64,000 nucleotides of DNA from Boseongicola sp. SB0665_bin_10 (GTDB lineage Bacteria; Pseudomonadota; Alphaproteobacteria; Rhodobacterales; Rhodobacteraceae). This document shows positions 9,790 through 19,999 of this stretch, one piece after another (the stretch's first letter is position 1; the number at the start of each line of letters is the position of its first letter). The notes under the pieces are model-generated. The model was not told the origin of the DNA. It was given only the letters and a program-made list of their open reading frames with translations, and did not search any database. The stretch covers positions 1 to 64,000 of the forward strand of contig VXSG01000114.1 of NCBI GenBank assembly GCA_009838075.1. Direction: 5' to 3'. The translations under genes were made by a program, and so were the position numbers.

Positions 9790-10566
9790 CTATTTGTCGC
9801 GGAAGCGAGGTTGGCGCTTCTCCAGGAAGGCGGCCATGCCCTCCGCCTGGTCCCGGGACGCGAAAAGGGCATGGAACATCCGCCGTTCGAACAGGATGCC
9901 CTCGCGGAGAGTCGTTTCGTAGCTGCGATCCACCGCCTCCTTCACGACCATGCTCGTCAGCATCGACTTCTCGGCAATGCGCCGCGCCGCGGATGTCGCC
10001 TCTTCCATCAGCTTCCTTGCCGGCACGACACGACTCACCAGGCCCGCGCGTTCCGCTTCCTCGGCATCCATGAAGCGCCCGGTAAGGTGCATGTCCATGG
10101 ACTTGGACTTGCCCACGAATCGCGTCAGGCGCTGCGTGCCGCCGATACCCGCGACGATTCCGAGATTGATCTCGGGCTGGCCGAACCTGGCCGTGTCCGC
10201 GGCGATGATGAAGTCGCATGTCATGGCCAGTTCGCATCCGCCGCCCAGGGCGTAGCCGGCGACGGCTGCAATGATCGGCTTGCGGCACTTCAGGATTGCC
10301 TCGGACTCCGCCGTGTACAGATCCTCCGAAAAGGCCTGCACGAAGGTCTTGCTCGCCATTTCCTTGATGTCGGCGCCGGCAGCAAACGCCTTCTCCGAGC
10401 CGGTCAGGATGATGCAGCGCACCTTGTCGTCTGCGGAGGCTTCGTCGAGCGCGCGCGAAAGCTCTCCGAGCAACTCGATGCTCAACGCGTTCAGCACGTC
10501 CGGGCGGTTCATGCGAATTGTCGTGACGTGGTCTTCCGTCTCCACGATGATCGTCTCATAGGCCAT
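9790..10566 (-). CDS. Enoyl-CoA hydratase
   Basis: This 258-residue crotonase-fold enzyme hydrates 2-trans-enoyl-CoA in fatty-acid beta-oxidation. The oxyanion-hole segments [11 protein letters not shown] and [16 protein letters not shown] are present. The two catalytic glutamates sit in GGGCELAM and [12 protein letters not shown]. The C-terminus ends in the usual [14 protein letters not shown]. The start [12 protein letters not shown] (ATG at 10566) matches the family; an in-frame start at 10593 would add nine residues. It lies between mutM and rpsT on the same strand, an arrangement I recall from Rhodobacterales near the replication origin. Confidence 0.93.
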   Translation of the reverse strand: MAYETIIVETEDHVTTIRMNRPDVLNALSIELLGELSRALDEASADDKVRCIILTGSEKAFAAGADIKEMASKTFVQAFSEDLYTAESEAILKCRKPIIAAVAGYALGGGCELAMTCDFIIAADTARFGQPEINLGIVAGIGGTQRLTRFVGKSKSMDMHLTGRFMDAEEAERAGLVSRVVPARKLMEEATSAARRIAEKSMLTSMVVKEAVDRSYETTLREGILFERRMFHALFASRDQAEGMAAFLEKRQPRFRDK

Positions 10567-10763
10567 GTGATCGGTTCCGGCAGTTTCGGTCACGGGAAGC
10601 CTTAGCAGTCACGGGAAGCAGATCAAGCCATCTCTGGCACGCGCAACCCCGGACCGCCGCGCGTGAACGGTGACGGAAGGTTGGCGCTGGCAGTCCCGCG
10701 GACCCGTGAATCCGTGTCGAAGGGCGGCGGCGCGCGTGCCGTCAGCGCCAGGACGCAGCTCCC

Positions 10764-11615
10764 CTATCTCTGGCACTTCGGGCAGTGGAAGCTGGACCTG
10801 CCGGACTGCACGGTGCGCACGACCCGTCCGCCGCAGCCGGGCTTCACGCAGGGATCGCCGTCACGGCCATAGACGCGGAAGGCGTGCTGGAAGTATCCGA
10901 GTTCCCCATCCGCCTGCCGATAGTCCCTGAGGCTGGAGCCGCCGGCCGCTATCGCTTCGGACAGGACGTCGCGGACATTCGGGACAAGGCTGGCGATCCT
11001 TCCTGCCGCAAGGCGCGACACGCGCCGGGTCGGCGAAACCCCCGCCCGATGCAGCGCCTCGCAAACGTAGATGTTGCCCAGGCCCGCCACGACGCGCTGG
11101 TCCAGCAGCGCGGCCTTTATCGTCGTGCGGCGACCCTTCAGGGTGCTTGTCAGGTAGACTTCGTCGAATTCATTCCCGAGCGGCTCCGGCCCGATCCCGG
11201 CCAGCCGCCGGTGCTTCTCGGCGGATGCCGTTGCCACCAGGTCCATGGCGCCGAAGCGGCGCGGGTCGTTGAAGGTCACGCGGGCGCCGCCTTCCATGTG
11301 AAACACGACGTGATCGTGCCTGTCGTGCATCGCGTGCCGGTTCAGGAACACGCCTTGCGCGACACCCGAAATCAGGATGCGGCCGGACATGCCGAGATGC
11401 ACGAGCAACGTTTCCCCGCTCGACAGGTCCGCAAGCAGGTATTTCGAACGGCGGCGCAGCGACATGACCCGAGTCCCCGAAACCCGCTCCGCCATGCGTT
11501 TCGGCAACGGCCAGCGCAGGTCCGGACGATTGACATCGGCGCGCAGGATCCGCGTGCCTTCCATCACCGGCAGCAGGCCCCGGCGAACGGTCTCGACCTC
11601 CGGAAGCTCAGGCAT
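10764..11615 (-). CDS. mutM: Formamidopyrimidine-DNA glycosylase
   Basis: This 283-residue base-excision repair glycosylase/AP lyase removes 8-oxoguanine and formamidopyrimidines. The N-terminus is [14 protein letters not shown], with the catalytic Pro2 and Glu3. Conserved KYLLADL and HLGMSGR follow. The C-terminal zinc finger [20 protein letters not shown] ends in FHCPKC with all four cysteines. The ATG at 11615 places Pro2 at the mature N-terminus, as the chemistry requires. It is divergent from ubiE, with about 300 bases between the two starts. Confidence 0.97.
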   Translation of the reverse strand: MPELPEVETVRRGLLPVMEGTRILRADVNRPDLRWPLPKRMAERVSGTRVMSLRRRSKYLLADLSSGETLLVHLGMSGRILISGVAQGVFLNRHAMHDRHDHVVFHMEGGARVTFNDPRRFGAMDLVATASAEKHRRLAGIGPEPLGNEFDEVYLTSTLKGRRTTIKAALLDQRVVAGLGNIYVCEALHRAGVSPTRRVSRLAAGRIASLVPNVRDVLSEAIAAGGSSLRDYRQADGELGYFQHAFRVYGRDGDPCVKPGCGGRVVRTVQSGRSSFHCPKCQR

Positions 11616-11911
11616 GTCCGTCCGAGAGACCGGTTGCCGGCACGCTTGAACTCCTGCCGGAATCGACTGACGCCATGGCAACGGGCCCCTTCCTCTCTCA
11701 CGGCTTCCGGGGCGTGGCCCGCCCCGCCGGCCACCGTCCCGCATTCTTCGGGAGGGCGGCGTTCCTGCAGGATATCCGAAACGGACACCGTCTTCCAAAG
11801 GGAAGTTGCCCACATTGCCCTCTGGCCAGAATCAGCTGTGGGCGAGGTTGATTCCCTTGGATTTCTGAACATACAAGGACGGGGTTTTGCGGCGCGCCGC
11901 GAAGGGGCACG

Positions 11912-12664
11912 ATGACGGACGAAAACGAAAGCAGGACGCATTTCGGCGCCCGCGAGGTGCGCGAGGACGAAAAGGCCGGTCTTGTCCAGGACGTCTTTTC
12001 CAGCGTCGCGTCGCGCTACGACCTGATGAACGACCTCATGTCCGGCGGAATCCACCGACTCTGGAAGGACGCCACGATGGACTGGCTGGCACCCCATGGC
12101 CGCAAGCGCCTGCTGGACGTTGCCGGCGGCACCGGTGACGTCGCGCTTCGGTTCCTGAAGCGCGCGCCCGAAGCGTCCGCGGTCGTCCTGGACATGACGG
12201 AGCCGATGCTGGACGAGGGACGCAGGCGGGCCGGCGGGTCCGGCCTGGCGGATCGCGTCGAATGGGTGGGTGGCGACGCGATGTCCCTTCCCTTTCCGGA
12301 CGCCGCCTTTGACGTGTGCACGATCTCCTTCGGCATTCGAAACGTCACGAGGATCGGGGATGCGCTGTCGGAGGCCTTCCGCGTGCTTGGGACGGGCGGG
12401 CGGCTGATGGTCCTGGAATTCTCCCGCCTGACGGTCCCGGCCCTGCAGGACGTCTATGATCTCTACTCCTTCAACGTGATCCCCCGCATGGGCCAGGCGG
12501 TCACGGGGGACAGGGAGAGCTACCAGTACCTGGTCGAATCGATCCGCCGCTTTCCGGACCAGGAGTCTTTTGCCGAGATGATTCGCCAGGCCGGGTTCGA
12601 GCAGGTCAGGTATCGCAACCTGTCCATGGGCATCGCGGCGCTGCATTCGGGATGGAAGATCTAG
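11912..12664 (+). CDS. ubiE: Ubiquinone/menaquinone C-methyltransferase
   Basis: This 250-residue class I SAM-dependent methyltransferase has [19 protein letters not shown] near residue 28, the SAM-binding [15 protein letters not shown] (about 67-81), [10 protein letters not shown] and the FGIRNVTRI signature. It performs the C-methylation step of ubiquinone synthesis. GAAGGGG precedes the ATG at 11912. The gene starts a short plus-strand group with ubiB. Confidence 0.96.
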   Translation: MTDENESRTHFGAREVREDEKAGLVQDVFSSVASRYDLMNDLMSGGIHRLWKDATMDWLAPHGRKRLLDVAGGTGDVALRFLKRAPEASAVVLDMTEPMLDEGRRRAGGSGLADRVEWVGGDAMSLPFPDAAFDVCTISFGIRNVTRIGDALSEAFRVLGTGGRLMVLEFSRLTVPALQDVYDLYSFNVIPRMGQAVTGDRESYQYLVESIRRFPDQESFAEMIRQAGFEQVRYRNLSMGIAALHSGWKI

Positions 12665-12924
12665 GGGATGACGCAATTGACCGAAACGGCGGCACGCGAC
12701 ACGTTCTGCGCAAGCCGGAGGGGCGGGCTTCCCGTCGATCTGCGACACGGCGACACGCGGCCTCGCCGCGAGGCCCGAATGCCGGGGCCGTGCAAGGCGA
12801 GGTGTCCGGGACTGACGCATCTGCACGAGAGGCGTCTGCGTTGGCAGCCTCTGCTGGCCCGTGAAATCAGCCGCAGGCTGGAACGCGCCGCGTTTCAGTC
12901 AACGGCATAGTTCCCGAAATCCGG

Positions 12925-14445
12925 ATGCGCGGCCCCCACAACATCTTTCGGCTCGTTCGCACCGGGGCGACGTTCGAGCGCACCGGCGCGATGCGGGCGG
13001 TGCTGGAGGCCATGGACGCGCCGCGATCGGTACGCATTGCCGCGCGCGTGCTCGGCTGGCCGTTCAAGTGGCTTGGCCACAAGGGCGACCCGAACCTGCC
13101 GACGGTGACCCGGGCGCTCATGGCCATGGGGCCGGCCTTCATCAAGCTCGGACAAACGCTTTCGACGCGGCCGGATGTTGTCGGTCACGGCCTGGCGGAG
13201 CAATTGCTCGTCCTTCAGGACAAGCTGCCGCCCTTCCCGACCGCCGCGGCAAGGGAGACGATCGAGGAGGAGCTGGGCGCACCCGTCGAGGAGCTCTTCT
13301 CGGAATTCTCCGACTCGGTTGCGGCGGCCTCCATCGCGCAGGTTCACAAGGCCCGGCTTGCAGGATCGGGCGAAGCGGTTGCCGTCAAGGTCCTTCGACC
13401 GAAGATCGTGCGGAACATGCGGCGCGACATTGACGCATTCTACTTCGCGGCCCGGGTGATCGAGGCGCTGGCGCCGGGGTCGAGGCGATTGAGGCCCCTG
13501 GATGTCGTCGCGCATTTCGAAGGCGTGGTCATGGCCGAACTGGATCTCCGGCTCGAATCGGCGAACGCGTCCGAATTCGCCGCGAACGCGGCCAAGGACG
13601 AGGACATTCGCGTTCCCAGGACAAGGTGGGACTTGTCGTCGCGGCGCGTGCTGACGCTGGACTGGCTGGACGGCATTCCGCTCAGCGACCTGGATTCGCT
13701 TGACCGGGCGGGACATGACCGGGTCGGGCTCGCCCGAAAGTTGATGACGACATTCCTGAGCCATGCCCTGCGCGACGGGTACTTTCACGGCGACATGCAT
13801 CAGGGAAACATTCTGGTGGCCGAGAACGGCGACCTCGTGGCCCTCGACTTCGGAATCATGGGACGGATCGACGCCTATACCCGCCGCGTCTATGCGGAGA
13901 TCCTCATCGGGTTCATTCGCAGGGACTACCGGCGCGTCGCCGAGGTTCATTTCGAGGCCGGATATGTCCCCAAGGACCGCGATGTCAACGAGTTCGCGCA
14001 AGCGCTACGCGCCGTCGGAGAGCCGATTTTCGGCATCGAGGCCAGCCGGATTTCCATGGCAAGGCTTCTGACCCATCTCTTCGAGGTCACGGAACGCTTC
14101 GGAATGGAGACGCGGACCGAGTTGCTGCTCCTGCAAAGGACCATGGTCGTGGTCGAGGGCGTCGCGCGGTCCCTCGATCCGCACATGAACATCTGGAATG
14201 TCGCCCGGCCAACCGTCGAGCGCTACATCACCGAAAACATCGGCCCGAAGGCCATCCTGCGCGAGGCGGTCCAGACATTGCAGGTGTTGGGCCGGTTCGG
14301 GCCGAAGCTGCCGGAGATCGCCGAGGAAATCCTGGCCCGGCAGACAAAGGGCCCCGACGCACCGGACCGGCGGCCGTGGATTGGCCAGGCGTTTCTCCTG
14401 GCCGCCGCCGCCGTCATCGGATTTGGCATCGGATTCCTGCTCTAG
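12925..14445 (+). CDS. ubiB: UbiB, ABC1/ADCK-type atypical kinase for ubiquinone biosynthesis
   Basis: The 506-residue protein starts MRGPHNIFRLVRTGATFERT. It has the ABC1-family MGPAFIKLGQTLSTRPDVVG motif (KxGQ, about 71-90), the invariant-lysine segment EAVAVKVLRP, the catalytic-loop-like DGYFHGDMHQGNILV and the ALDFGIMGR metal-binding Asp. The C-terminus ends in one or two hydrophobic helices (AFLLAAAAVIGFGIGFLL), giving membrane anchorage. It supports the ubiquinone hydroxylation complex. The 260 bases separating it from ubiE contain no other gene I can support. Confidence 0.95.
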   Translation: MRGPHNIFRLVRTGATFERTGAMRAVLEAMDAPRSVRIAARVLGWPFKWLGHKGDPNLPTVTRALMAMGPAFIKLGQTLSTRPDVVGHGLAEQLLVLQDKLPPFPTAAARETIEEELGAPVEELFSEFSDSVAAASIAQVHKARLAGSGEAVAVKVLRPKIVRNMRRDIDAFYFAARVIEALAPGSRRLRPLDVVAHFEGVVMAELDLRLESANASEFAANAAKDEDIRVPRTRWDLSSRRVLTLDWLDGIPLSDLDSLDRAGHDRVGLARKLMTTFLSHALRDGYFHGDMHQGNILVAENGDLVALDFGIMGRIDAYTRRVYAEILIGFIRRDYRRVAEVHFEAGYVPKDRDVNEFAQALRAVGEPIFGIEASRISMARLLTHLFEVTERFGMETRTELLLLQRTMVVVEGVARSLDPHMNIWNVARPTVERYITENIGPKAILREAVQTLQVLGRFGPKLPEIAEEILARQTKGPDAPDRRPWIGQAFLLAAAAVIGFGIGFLL

Positions 14446-14582
14446 GACTTGCATTGCGGGCGCGCTTCGCCGCCGACCCTGTCGGCCGGGCGCCTCGCGA
14501 CAAGGACACCGTGAATTGCGCATTTCGCTAGAAAACCCCAAACTGTTCGACTACCCCGAAGAAAACAGGGGGAAAGTCCGAG

Positions 14583-16367
14583 GTGCCCAAGACCATGCTT
14601 CGAAGCCGGAAATGGTTCAGCAATCCAGACAACCACGAGATGACTGCGCTCTATCTCGAGCGATACTTCAACTACGGGTTGACCCCTGAAGAGCTGCAGT
14701 CCGGCAAACCGATCATAGGAATCGCCCAGACCGGCAGCGACCTCTCTCCCTGCAACCGCCATCATCTCGAGCTTGCCAAGCGCGTGCGCGACGGCGTGAA
14801 CGCCGCCGGCGGGACGGCCATGGAATTCCCGGTGCATCCGATCCAGGAAACCGGGAAGCGTCCGACGGCATCGCTTGACCGCAACCTTGCCTACCTGTCG
14901 CTGACCGAGTCGCTTTACGGATATCCCATCGATGCCGTCGTCCTCCTGATCGGCTGCGACAAGACGACCCCGGCACTTCTCATGGCCGCCTCCACGGTGA
15001 ACGTCCCGGCGATCGCCCTGTCGGTCGGACCAATGCTGAACGGCTGGTTTCGCGGCCAGCGCACGGGATCCGGGACGATCGTCTGGAAGGCGCGTGAACT
15101 CCATGCGGCCGGCGAAATCGACGATGCCGGGTTCATGGAACTGGTGGCCTCGTCCGCGCCGTCCACCGGGTACTGCAATACAATGGGAACCGCCACGACC
15201 ATGAACAGCCTGGCGGAAGCGCTGGGAATGCAGTTGCCCGGCTCGGCGGCGATTCCGGCACCCTATCGGGAACGCGGGCAGATGGCTTACGAAACCGGCC
15301 GCCAGATCGTCGAGATGGTGCGGTCCGACCGAAGGCCCTCCGACATCATGACGCGCGAGGCCTTCGAGAACGCCATCGTCGTCAACTCGGCCATCGGCGG
15401 CTCAACAAACGCACCCATCCACCTAGCGGCCATCGCCCGGCATCTCGACGTGCCGCTCTGCAATGACGACTGGCAGGCGTTCGGACACCGGATACCTCTC
15501 ATCGTGAACCTCCAGCCCGCGGGCGAATACCTCGGCGAAGACTATCACCGCGCCGGCGGCGTTCCGGCGGTCGTGGGCGAATTGATGGAGGCGGGCCTGT
15601 TGCCGCATCCCGACGCGCTGACCGCAAATGGCAGGACAATCGGCGAAAACTGCGGCGAGCGAAGGAGCGGGAACCCGAAGGTGATCAAGACCGTCGCGGC
15701 GCCGATGATGCAGGATGCCGGCTTCATCAACCTCAAGGGCAACCTCTTCGAGAGCGCAATCATGAAGACGAGCGTCGTCTCCAGGGATTTCCGGGACCGT
15801 TATCTCTCGAACCCGGACGATCCCGACGCCTTCGAATGCCGCGCGATCGTGTTCGATTCGATCGAGGACTATCACGAACGCATTGATGATCCTGCCCTGG
15901 AGATCGACGAAGACTGCATTCTCATCATGCGAGGCGCGGGGCCGATCGGCTATCCCGGGGGGGCCGAGGTCGTGAACATGCGCCCGCCCGCCTACCTGCT
16001 CAAGAAAGGCGTGCATTCCCTGCCCTGCCTGGGCGACGGAAGGCAGTCCGGAACGTCGGGCTCGCCGTCGATCCTCAACGCTGCCCCGGAAGCGGCCGCG
16101 GGCGGGGGCCTGGCCATCGTCCAGACCGGTGACCGGGTCCGCATCGATCTCAGGGCGTGCAGCGCCAACGTGCTCGTCGAAGAGTCCGAGCTTAAGAGGC
16201 GTCGCGCGGCCCTGCCCGAAAGGCCGTTCGCCCCGGAAAGCCAGTCACCCTGGCAAGAGATCTTTCGCGAAAGGGCCGCGCAGTTCTCGGAAGGCATGGT
16301 CCTGAAGGGTGCGCCGGACTACCAGGACATTGCGCGTTCAAGGGGCGTGCCGCGAGACAACCACTAG
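14583..16367 (+). CDS. IlvD/Edd-family dehydratase, probably a sugar-acid dehydratase
   Basis: This 594-residue protein is of the dihydroxy-acid/6-phosphogluconate dehydratase superfamily, Fe-S enzymes with a carbamylated Lys-Mg site. Fe-S ligand segments are visible: [26 protein letters not shown] and [29 protein letters not shown] follows. The [21 protein letters not shown]-terminus and the length fit the L-arabonate/D-xylonate dehydratase branch better than IlvD. A GTG at 14583 is used; the ATG at 14595 with GAGGTG upstream is an equally good start. No sugar transporter or aldolase lies next to it, so the substrate is inferred from family only. Confidence 0.85.
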   Translation: MPKTMLRSRKWFSNPDNHEMTALYLERYFNYGLTPEELQSGKPIIGIAQTGSDLSPCNRHHLELAKRVRDGVNAAGGTAMEFPVHPIQETGKRPTASLDRNLAYLSLTESLYGYPIDAVVLLIGCDKTTPALLMAASTVNVPAIALSVGPMLNGWFRGQRTGSGTIVWKARELHAAGEIDDAGFMELVASSAPSTGYCNTMGTATTMNSLAEALGMQLPGSAAIPAPYRERGQMAYETGRQIVEMVRSDRRPSDIMTREAFENAIVVNSAIGGSTNAPIHLAAIARHLDVPLCNDDWQAFGHRIPLIVNLQPAGEYLGEDYHRAGGVPAVVGELMEAGLLPHPDALTANGRTIGENCGERRSGNPKVIKTVAAPMMQDAGFINLKGNLFESAIMKTSVVSRDFRDRYLSNPDDPDAFECRAIVFDSIEDYHERIDDPALEIDEDCILIMRGAGPIGYPGGAEVVNMRPPAYLLKKGVHSLPCLGDGRQSGTSGSPSILNAAPEAAAGGGLAIVQTGDRVRIDLRACSANVLVEESELKRRRAALPERPFAPESQSPWQEIFRERAAQFSEGMVLKGAPDYQDIARSRGVPRDNH

Positions 16368-16435
16368 GAGCCGCACCCGACCTTGGCAAGGCGCCGGCAT
16401 TTCCGGACCGGACCCATGGTGAAGGGCCTCCGCGT

Positions 16436-17314
16436 TCAGGCGTTCCAGCGCACCTCGCCCAGTCCGGAGACGTCGTAGCCGCCGAGCGCTTCCGCCCGCT
16501 CGGCAAGCGCCGGGCCGCGGCAAAAGGCGAGGAGCGCCTGGAATGGTTCCTCGAAATGGGCCCCGCGATCCACGAGAATGTCGAACCGCTCCAGCACAAG
16601 GGGCACAAAGGCGAGGCCGAACGGCTTCGCCACGGCTTCCAGCCCAAACGTCACTTCGGCCAGCCCTTCGGCAACGGCAAGCACGGCATCCTGCTCGCTG
16701 CGAACCGGTTCGGTGAATTGAACGTCGTCCGTCGAGACGCCTGCTCCCGTCAGCAGGTGCCTGAGCAGGATGTCCGTACCCGACTCGCCCTGCCGCGCGG
16801 CGACCGTCCTGCCGGCCAGATCGCTCACGACCCTGCAGCGGCCCGCATCCTCGGGCCGCGTCACCAGGCCACGGCGACGTGTGGCCCAGGACAGGAGAAC
16901 GGCGTCCTGCCCGGAACACTCCCTTTCGACAAAGGCCTCGTTCCACGTGTTCGTGCCGGCATCGTGAACATGCAGGCCGGCGGCAAGGCCCTCGCCGGCT
17001 TTGAACCGGGATGCCCCGTCCCGGCTGCCGTCGAGAAGCAGGGCGAGGCCGCAGCGCGACTGTCGCACCGCCCATTCCAGCAACGGGTCGTGGCTGCCAA
17101 GGACGACATTCGGCCGATCTGTCCTGTCAACGGGTCCGGTTTGATGGTTCGTCATCCATGCCCGGATCTCGGCCTCGGGAAACAGGAGCTTGCCCGTTGC
17201 CCGCGAGCACGGCACCTTGCCCGAGGCCGCCAGGTCGTACACCTTGCGTTCCTTGACACGCAGCAGGTCGGCCAGTTCATGAACCGTCAGGTACTCTCGG
17301 GCCCGCCCGGTCAT
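16436..17314 (-). CDS. Helix-turn-helix regulator with periplasmic-binding-protein-like sensor domain
   Basis: The 292-residue protein has an excisionase/MerR-like DNA-binding helix pair (YLTVHELADLLRVKERKVYD, then GKLLFPEAEIRAWM) in residues 8-55. A substrate-binding-protein-like domain follows (about 70-285), with SHDPLLEWAVRQSRCGLALL and QGESGTDILLRHLL. This architecture is known in molybdate/tungstate-linked regulators that read oxyanion ligands. Its start overlaps the tupA stop by 4 bases, so it is the last gene of the tungstate operon and probably senses tungstate or molybdate to control it. The DNA target is not identifiable here. Confidence 0.82.
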   Translation of the reverse strand: MTGRAREYLTVHELADLLRVKERKVYDLAASGKVPCSRATGKLLFPEAEIRAWMTNHQTGPVDRTDRPNVVLGSHDPLLEWAVRQSRCGLALLLDGSRDGASRFKAGEGLAAGLHVHDAGTNTWNEAFVERECSGQDAVLLSWATRRRGLVTRPEDAGRCRVVSDLAGRTVAARQGESGTDILLRHLLTGAGVSTDDVQFTEPVRSEQDAVLAVAEGLAEVTFGLEAVAKPFGLAFVPLVLERFDILVDRGAHFEEPFQALLAFCRGPALAERAEALGGYDVSGLGEVRWNA

Positions 17315-18117
17315 TCAGCCGCCCGTGCATTTGGAAAGAACAGCTGCCGACCGCCCTTCCTGTGCGACGCGATCGCGTCCTGGCCCTCTTCGGAGATCAG
17401 CCAGTCGACGAGGGCCTGGCCTTCCTCCGCCCGCACGTTCGGGCAATTCTCCGGGTTTATGAGCATCACGCCGTACTGATTGAAGAGCAGCGGGTCGCCT
17501 TCGACATGGATCCTGTAATCCTGCGTGTTTCCAAAGGTGATCCAGGTGGCCCGGTCGGTCATGACATAGCCGCCCATGCCGATTCCCGCGTTCAGCGTGG
17601 CACCCATGCCCGACCCGGTCTCGCGATACCAGAGGCCCGATGCCAGAACCGGATCAATCCCGGTCATTTCCCAAAGCGTGCGCTCCTTGCGGTGGGTTCC
17701 GGAATCGTCGCCTCTTGACGCGAAGATGGCTTCAGCTTCCGCGATCCGCTTCAGCGCCGCCCCGACATCGTCAATTCCGGCAATTCCCGCAGGATCGGCC
17801 TCTGGGCCAACGATGACGAAGTCGTTGTACATGACGTCAAACCGTTCGACCCCGCCGCCGTCGGCAACGAATTTTTCCTCGGCCGGCCTTGCGTGCACGA
17901 GCAGCACGTCACCGTCACAATTGAGCGCGTTGCGGATTGCCTGGCCCGTTCCCACGGCAACGACGCTGACCTTGATGCCCGACGTTTCCTCGAACTTGGG
18001 CAGAAGATGGTCGTAGAGATCGGAATTCGCGGTCGAGGTGGTGGATTGCAGGATGATGTTCGCGGCGTCGGCCACCCCTCCTAGGGTCGCCAGAAGGAGA
18101 ATCGTCAGGAATCGCAT
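17311..18117 (-). CDS. tupA: Tungstate ABC transporter substrate-binding protein
   Basis: About 268 residues with a Sec signal peptide (MRFLTILLLATLGGVADA). The mature start is NIILQSTTSTANSDLYDHLL, the TupA-type anion-binding TTS signature. Further along are FASRGDDSGTHRKE and GMGATLNAGIGMGGYVMTDR, which contribute to oxyanion binding in TupA/WtpA-like proteins. It captures tungstate in the periplasm for TupBC. The ATG at 18117 starts one base after the tupC stop; an upstream start at 18132 would overlap tupC. The TTTS-like motif favours tungstate over molybdate. Confidence 0.9.
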   Translation of the reverse strand: MRFLTILLLATLGGVADAANIILQSTTSTANSDLYDHLLPKFEETSGIKVSVVAVGTGQAIRNALNCDGDVLLVHARPAEEKFVADGGGVERFDVMYNDFVIVGPEADPAGIAGIDDVGAALKRIAEAEAIFASRGDDSGTHRKERTLWEMTGIDPVLASGLWYRETGSGMGATLNAGIGMGGYVMTDRATWITFGNTQDYRIHVEGDPLLFNQYGVMLINPENCPNVRAEEGQALVDWLISEEGQDAIASHRKGGRQLFFPNARAAE

Positions 18118-18118
18118 T

Positions 18119-18877
18119 TCATGTCTCCACAAGCCGGTCGAGATGGCCGGACAGGTAGGCCCGCGCCACCTTGGTTTCCGGGCCGTTGAAAAAGGCGTCG
18201 GCCGACGCTTCCTCGGCGACGCGACCGCTGCTCAGGAACACGACGTCTTCGGCCAGGCGACGGGCCTGCTGGACGTCGTGGGTCACGAAGATGATGCGGA
18301 CGCCATCCCGGGCAGCGGCCGCGACGATGCCTTCGATCGCCTGCACGGATTCCGGATCGAGACTGGCGGTCGGCTCGTCCAGAAACAGCGTGTCCGGTTC
18401 GGTCGCGAGCGCGCGCGCGATCGCCAGTCGCTGCTGCTCTCCGCCGGACAGGCGGCGAGCCGGACGGTCGGCCAGCGAACCAAGGTCCACGCGGTCCAGC
18501 AAGTCGCGGCAGCGGCTTCGGTCCTTGCCACGCGCCTTGAGGACGAAGTCGATGTTCGCGGCCACCGAGCGCCGAAGGAGCACGGGCTTCTGAAACACCA
18601 GCGCCTGCGCCTTGCACTGTTCTGGCGAGAGCGGCCTTCCCCCGACCAGTATCTCTCCGGAAGAGGGAGGAATCAGCCCATGCATCAGGCGCAGAAGGAG
18701 GCTCTTGCCCGCGCCGTTCGGGCCCATCACGACCGTCGTGCCGGTCGGCCTGAGCGTGAGCGCGGGCACGTCGATCAGCCTGGTCCCCGCCACGTCATAG
18801 GCCAGCGACCTGAGCTCGATTCGGCATGCCCGCGCTCCGCGCGCGTCATTCCTGGCCATGCGCTCAGGCATCGGCAT
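18119..18877 (-). CDS. tupC: Tungstate ABC transporter ATP-binding protein
   Basis: An about 252-residue ABC ATPase: Walker A GPNGAGKS, Q-loop VFQKPVLL, signature RRLSGGEQQRLAIARAL, Walker B DTLFLDEPTASLD and switch His in FVTHDVQQARRLAEDV. All motifs are intact. It powers import through TupB. Several in-frame starts exist (GTG 18895, ATG 18877, 18871, 18859). I used 18877, which has AGGA about ten bases upstream. It overlaps the 3' end of tupB, indicating translational coupling. Confidence 0.9.
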   Translation of the reverse strand: MPMPERMARNDARGARACRIELRSLAYDVAGTRLIDVPALTLRPTGTTVVMGPNGAGKSLLLRLMHGLIPPSSGEILVGGRPLSPEQCKAQALVFQKPVLLRRSVAANIDFVLKARGKDRSRCRDLLDRVDLGSLADRPARRLSGGEQQRLAIARALATEPDTLFLDEPTASLDPESVQAIEGIVAAAARDGVRIIFVTHDVQQARRLAEDVVFLSSGRVAEEASADAFFNGPETKVARAYLSGHLDRLVET

Positions 18878-19571
18878 GTCCGGCGGTTCCTGCACGGAGC
18901 CCGTGCACCGCCGCCGTCACGGCCATGGCAAGTGCAAGCAGCACTATGCCAAGCGCCAGGGCGAGCGGCAGGTTGCCCCTCGACGTCTCTAGCGTGATCG
19001 CGGTCGTCATGACCCGCGTCAGGTGATCAATGTTTCCGCCCACGATCATGACGGCGCCAACCTCTGCCACGGCACGTCCGAAACCGGCGAGGGCAACGGT
19101 AAAGAGCGCGAAGCGGCCATCCCACAGCAGTGCCTGGATGATCTGGCGTGCCGAAAGGGCAAGGGAACGAAACTGCTCCGCGTATTCGAGATGCAGGTCT
19201 TCGAGGACCTGGCGCGACAAGGCCACCACGATGGGGGCGATGAGGATCGTCTGCGCAACGATCATCGCGGTCGGCGTGTAGAGCAGCCCCAGGAAGCCGA
19301 GCGGCCCCGAGCGCGAAAGATGGAGATACACGATCAGGCCGACCACGACAGGCGGCAATCCCATCAGCGCGTTGATCAGGACAAGGACCGGACCGCGGCC
19401 CGGAAACCGGGTCACCGCAAGGATCGCGCCAAGGGGCAGGCCCAGGACGCAGGCAATCGACGTCGCGGAAAGGCTGACATACAGCGACAGCGTCACGATC
19501 TCGAGGAGATCCGCGTCCGCCGCGAGAAGCAGCCCGATGGCCAGTCCGATAGCTTCGCCAATTTGCTGCAA
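18864..19571 (-). CDS. tupB: Tungstate ABC transporter permease
   Basis: This 235-residue integral membrane protein has about five hydrophobic segments (SLYVSLSATSIACVLGLPLG, VLINALMGLPPVVVGLIVYL, MIVAQTILIAPIVVAL and two more near the C-terminus). The cytoplasmic EAA-type loop is LALSARQIIQALLWDGR, followed by AVAEVGAVMIVGGNI, as in TupB/ModB-like permeases. It is the first gene of the tupBCA-regulator operon on the minus strand. The promoter should lie in the 428-base gap upstream. Confidence 0.9.
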   Translation of the reverse strand: MQQIGEAIGLAIGLLLAADADLLEIVTLSLYVSLSATSIACVLGLPLGAILAVTRFPGRGPVLVLINALMGLPPVVVGLIVYLHLSRSGPLGFLGLLYTPTAMIVAQTILIAPIVVALSRQVLEDLHLEYAEQFRSLALSARQIIQALLWDGRFALFTVALAGFGRAVAEVGAVMIVGGNIDHLTRVMTTAITLETSRGNLPLALALGIVLLALAMAVTAAVHGLRAGTAGHADA

Positions 19572-19999
19572 AATTTCCCGCTTTCTGCAAAATTTACGGA
19601 AATACTAGTCGCAATCCGGCGATTGGCAAGGGGTTTTGAACCGGCGCGCCGTTGACGCGTCCGCCGTCCGGTCCGCGTGCCTTCCGCCGCGCGGGCAACA
19701 CCGTCATGGGACGGGCCGGCGACGCAAGCCCGGCGGCGGCGCACGGAACGATGGGCGTGGGCCTCACGGCGCCCCCGATGATCGGGGCTGCCGGAAACGG
19801 CGATGCGCTGCGCGAGCCGGCGACACCCGGCGCCATCCTTGCGAAGCCCGGTTCCGTGCACGCCGTCGCTCGCCCGAACCGCTTCGGTCCGAGGGGGAAT
19901 CCCTCGGCACTTCGTGCGTGACTCCAGGCCGGCAGTGCCGCCCTGGCGCGACCGTCAACCTGATGGACATGTCGCAGGCGAAGAAGGTATGAGGGCCCC
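19572..19999. other. Intergenic, 428 bases, between divergent tup operon and Rieske gene
   Basis: This must contain both divergent promoters and possibly the operator of the tup regulator. A small inverted repeat, CGAGGG-GGAAT-CCCTCG, occurs near 19890. No gene, RNA or insertion sequence is recognisable, and the open frames have no familiar domain. Confidence 0.45.

Noticed and set aside
12665-12924. Gene between ubiE and ubiB
   Set aside because: The 80-codon frame at 12668-12910 is Arg-rich and without domain similarity.
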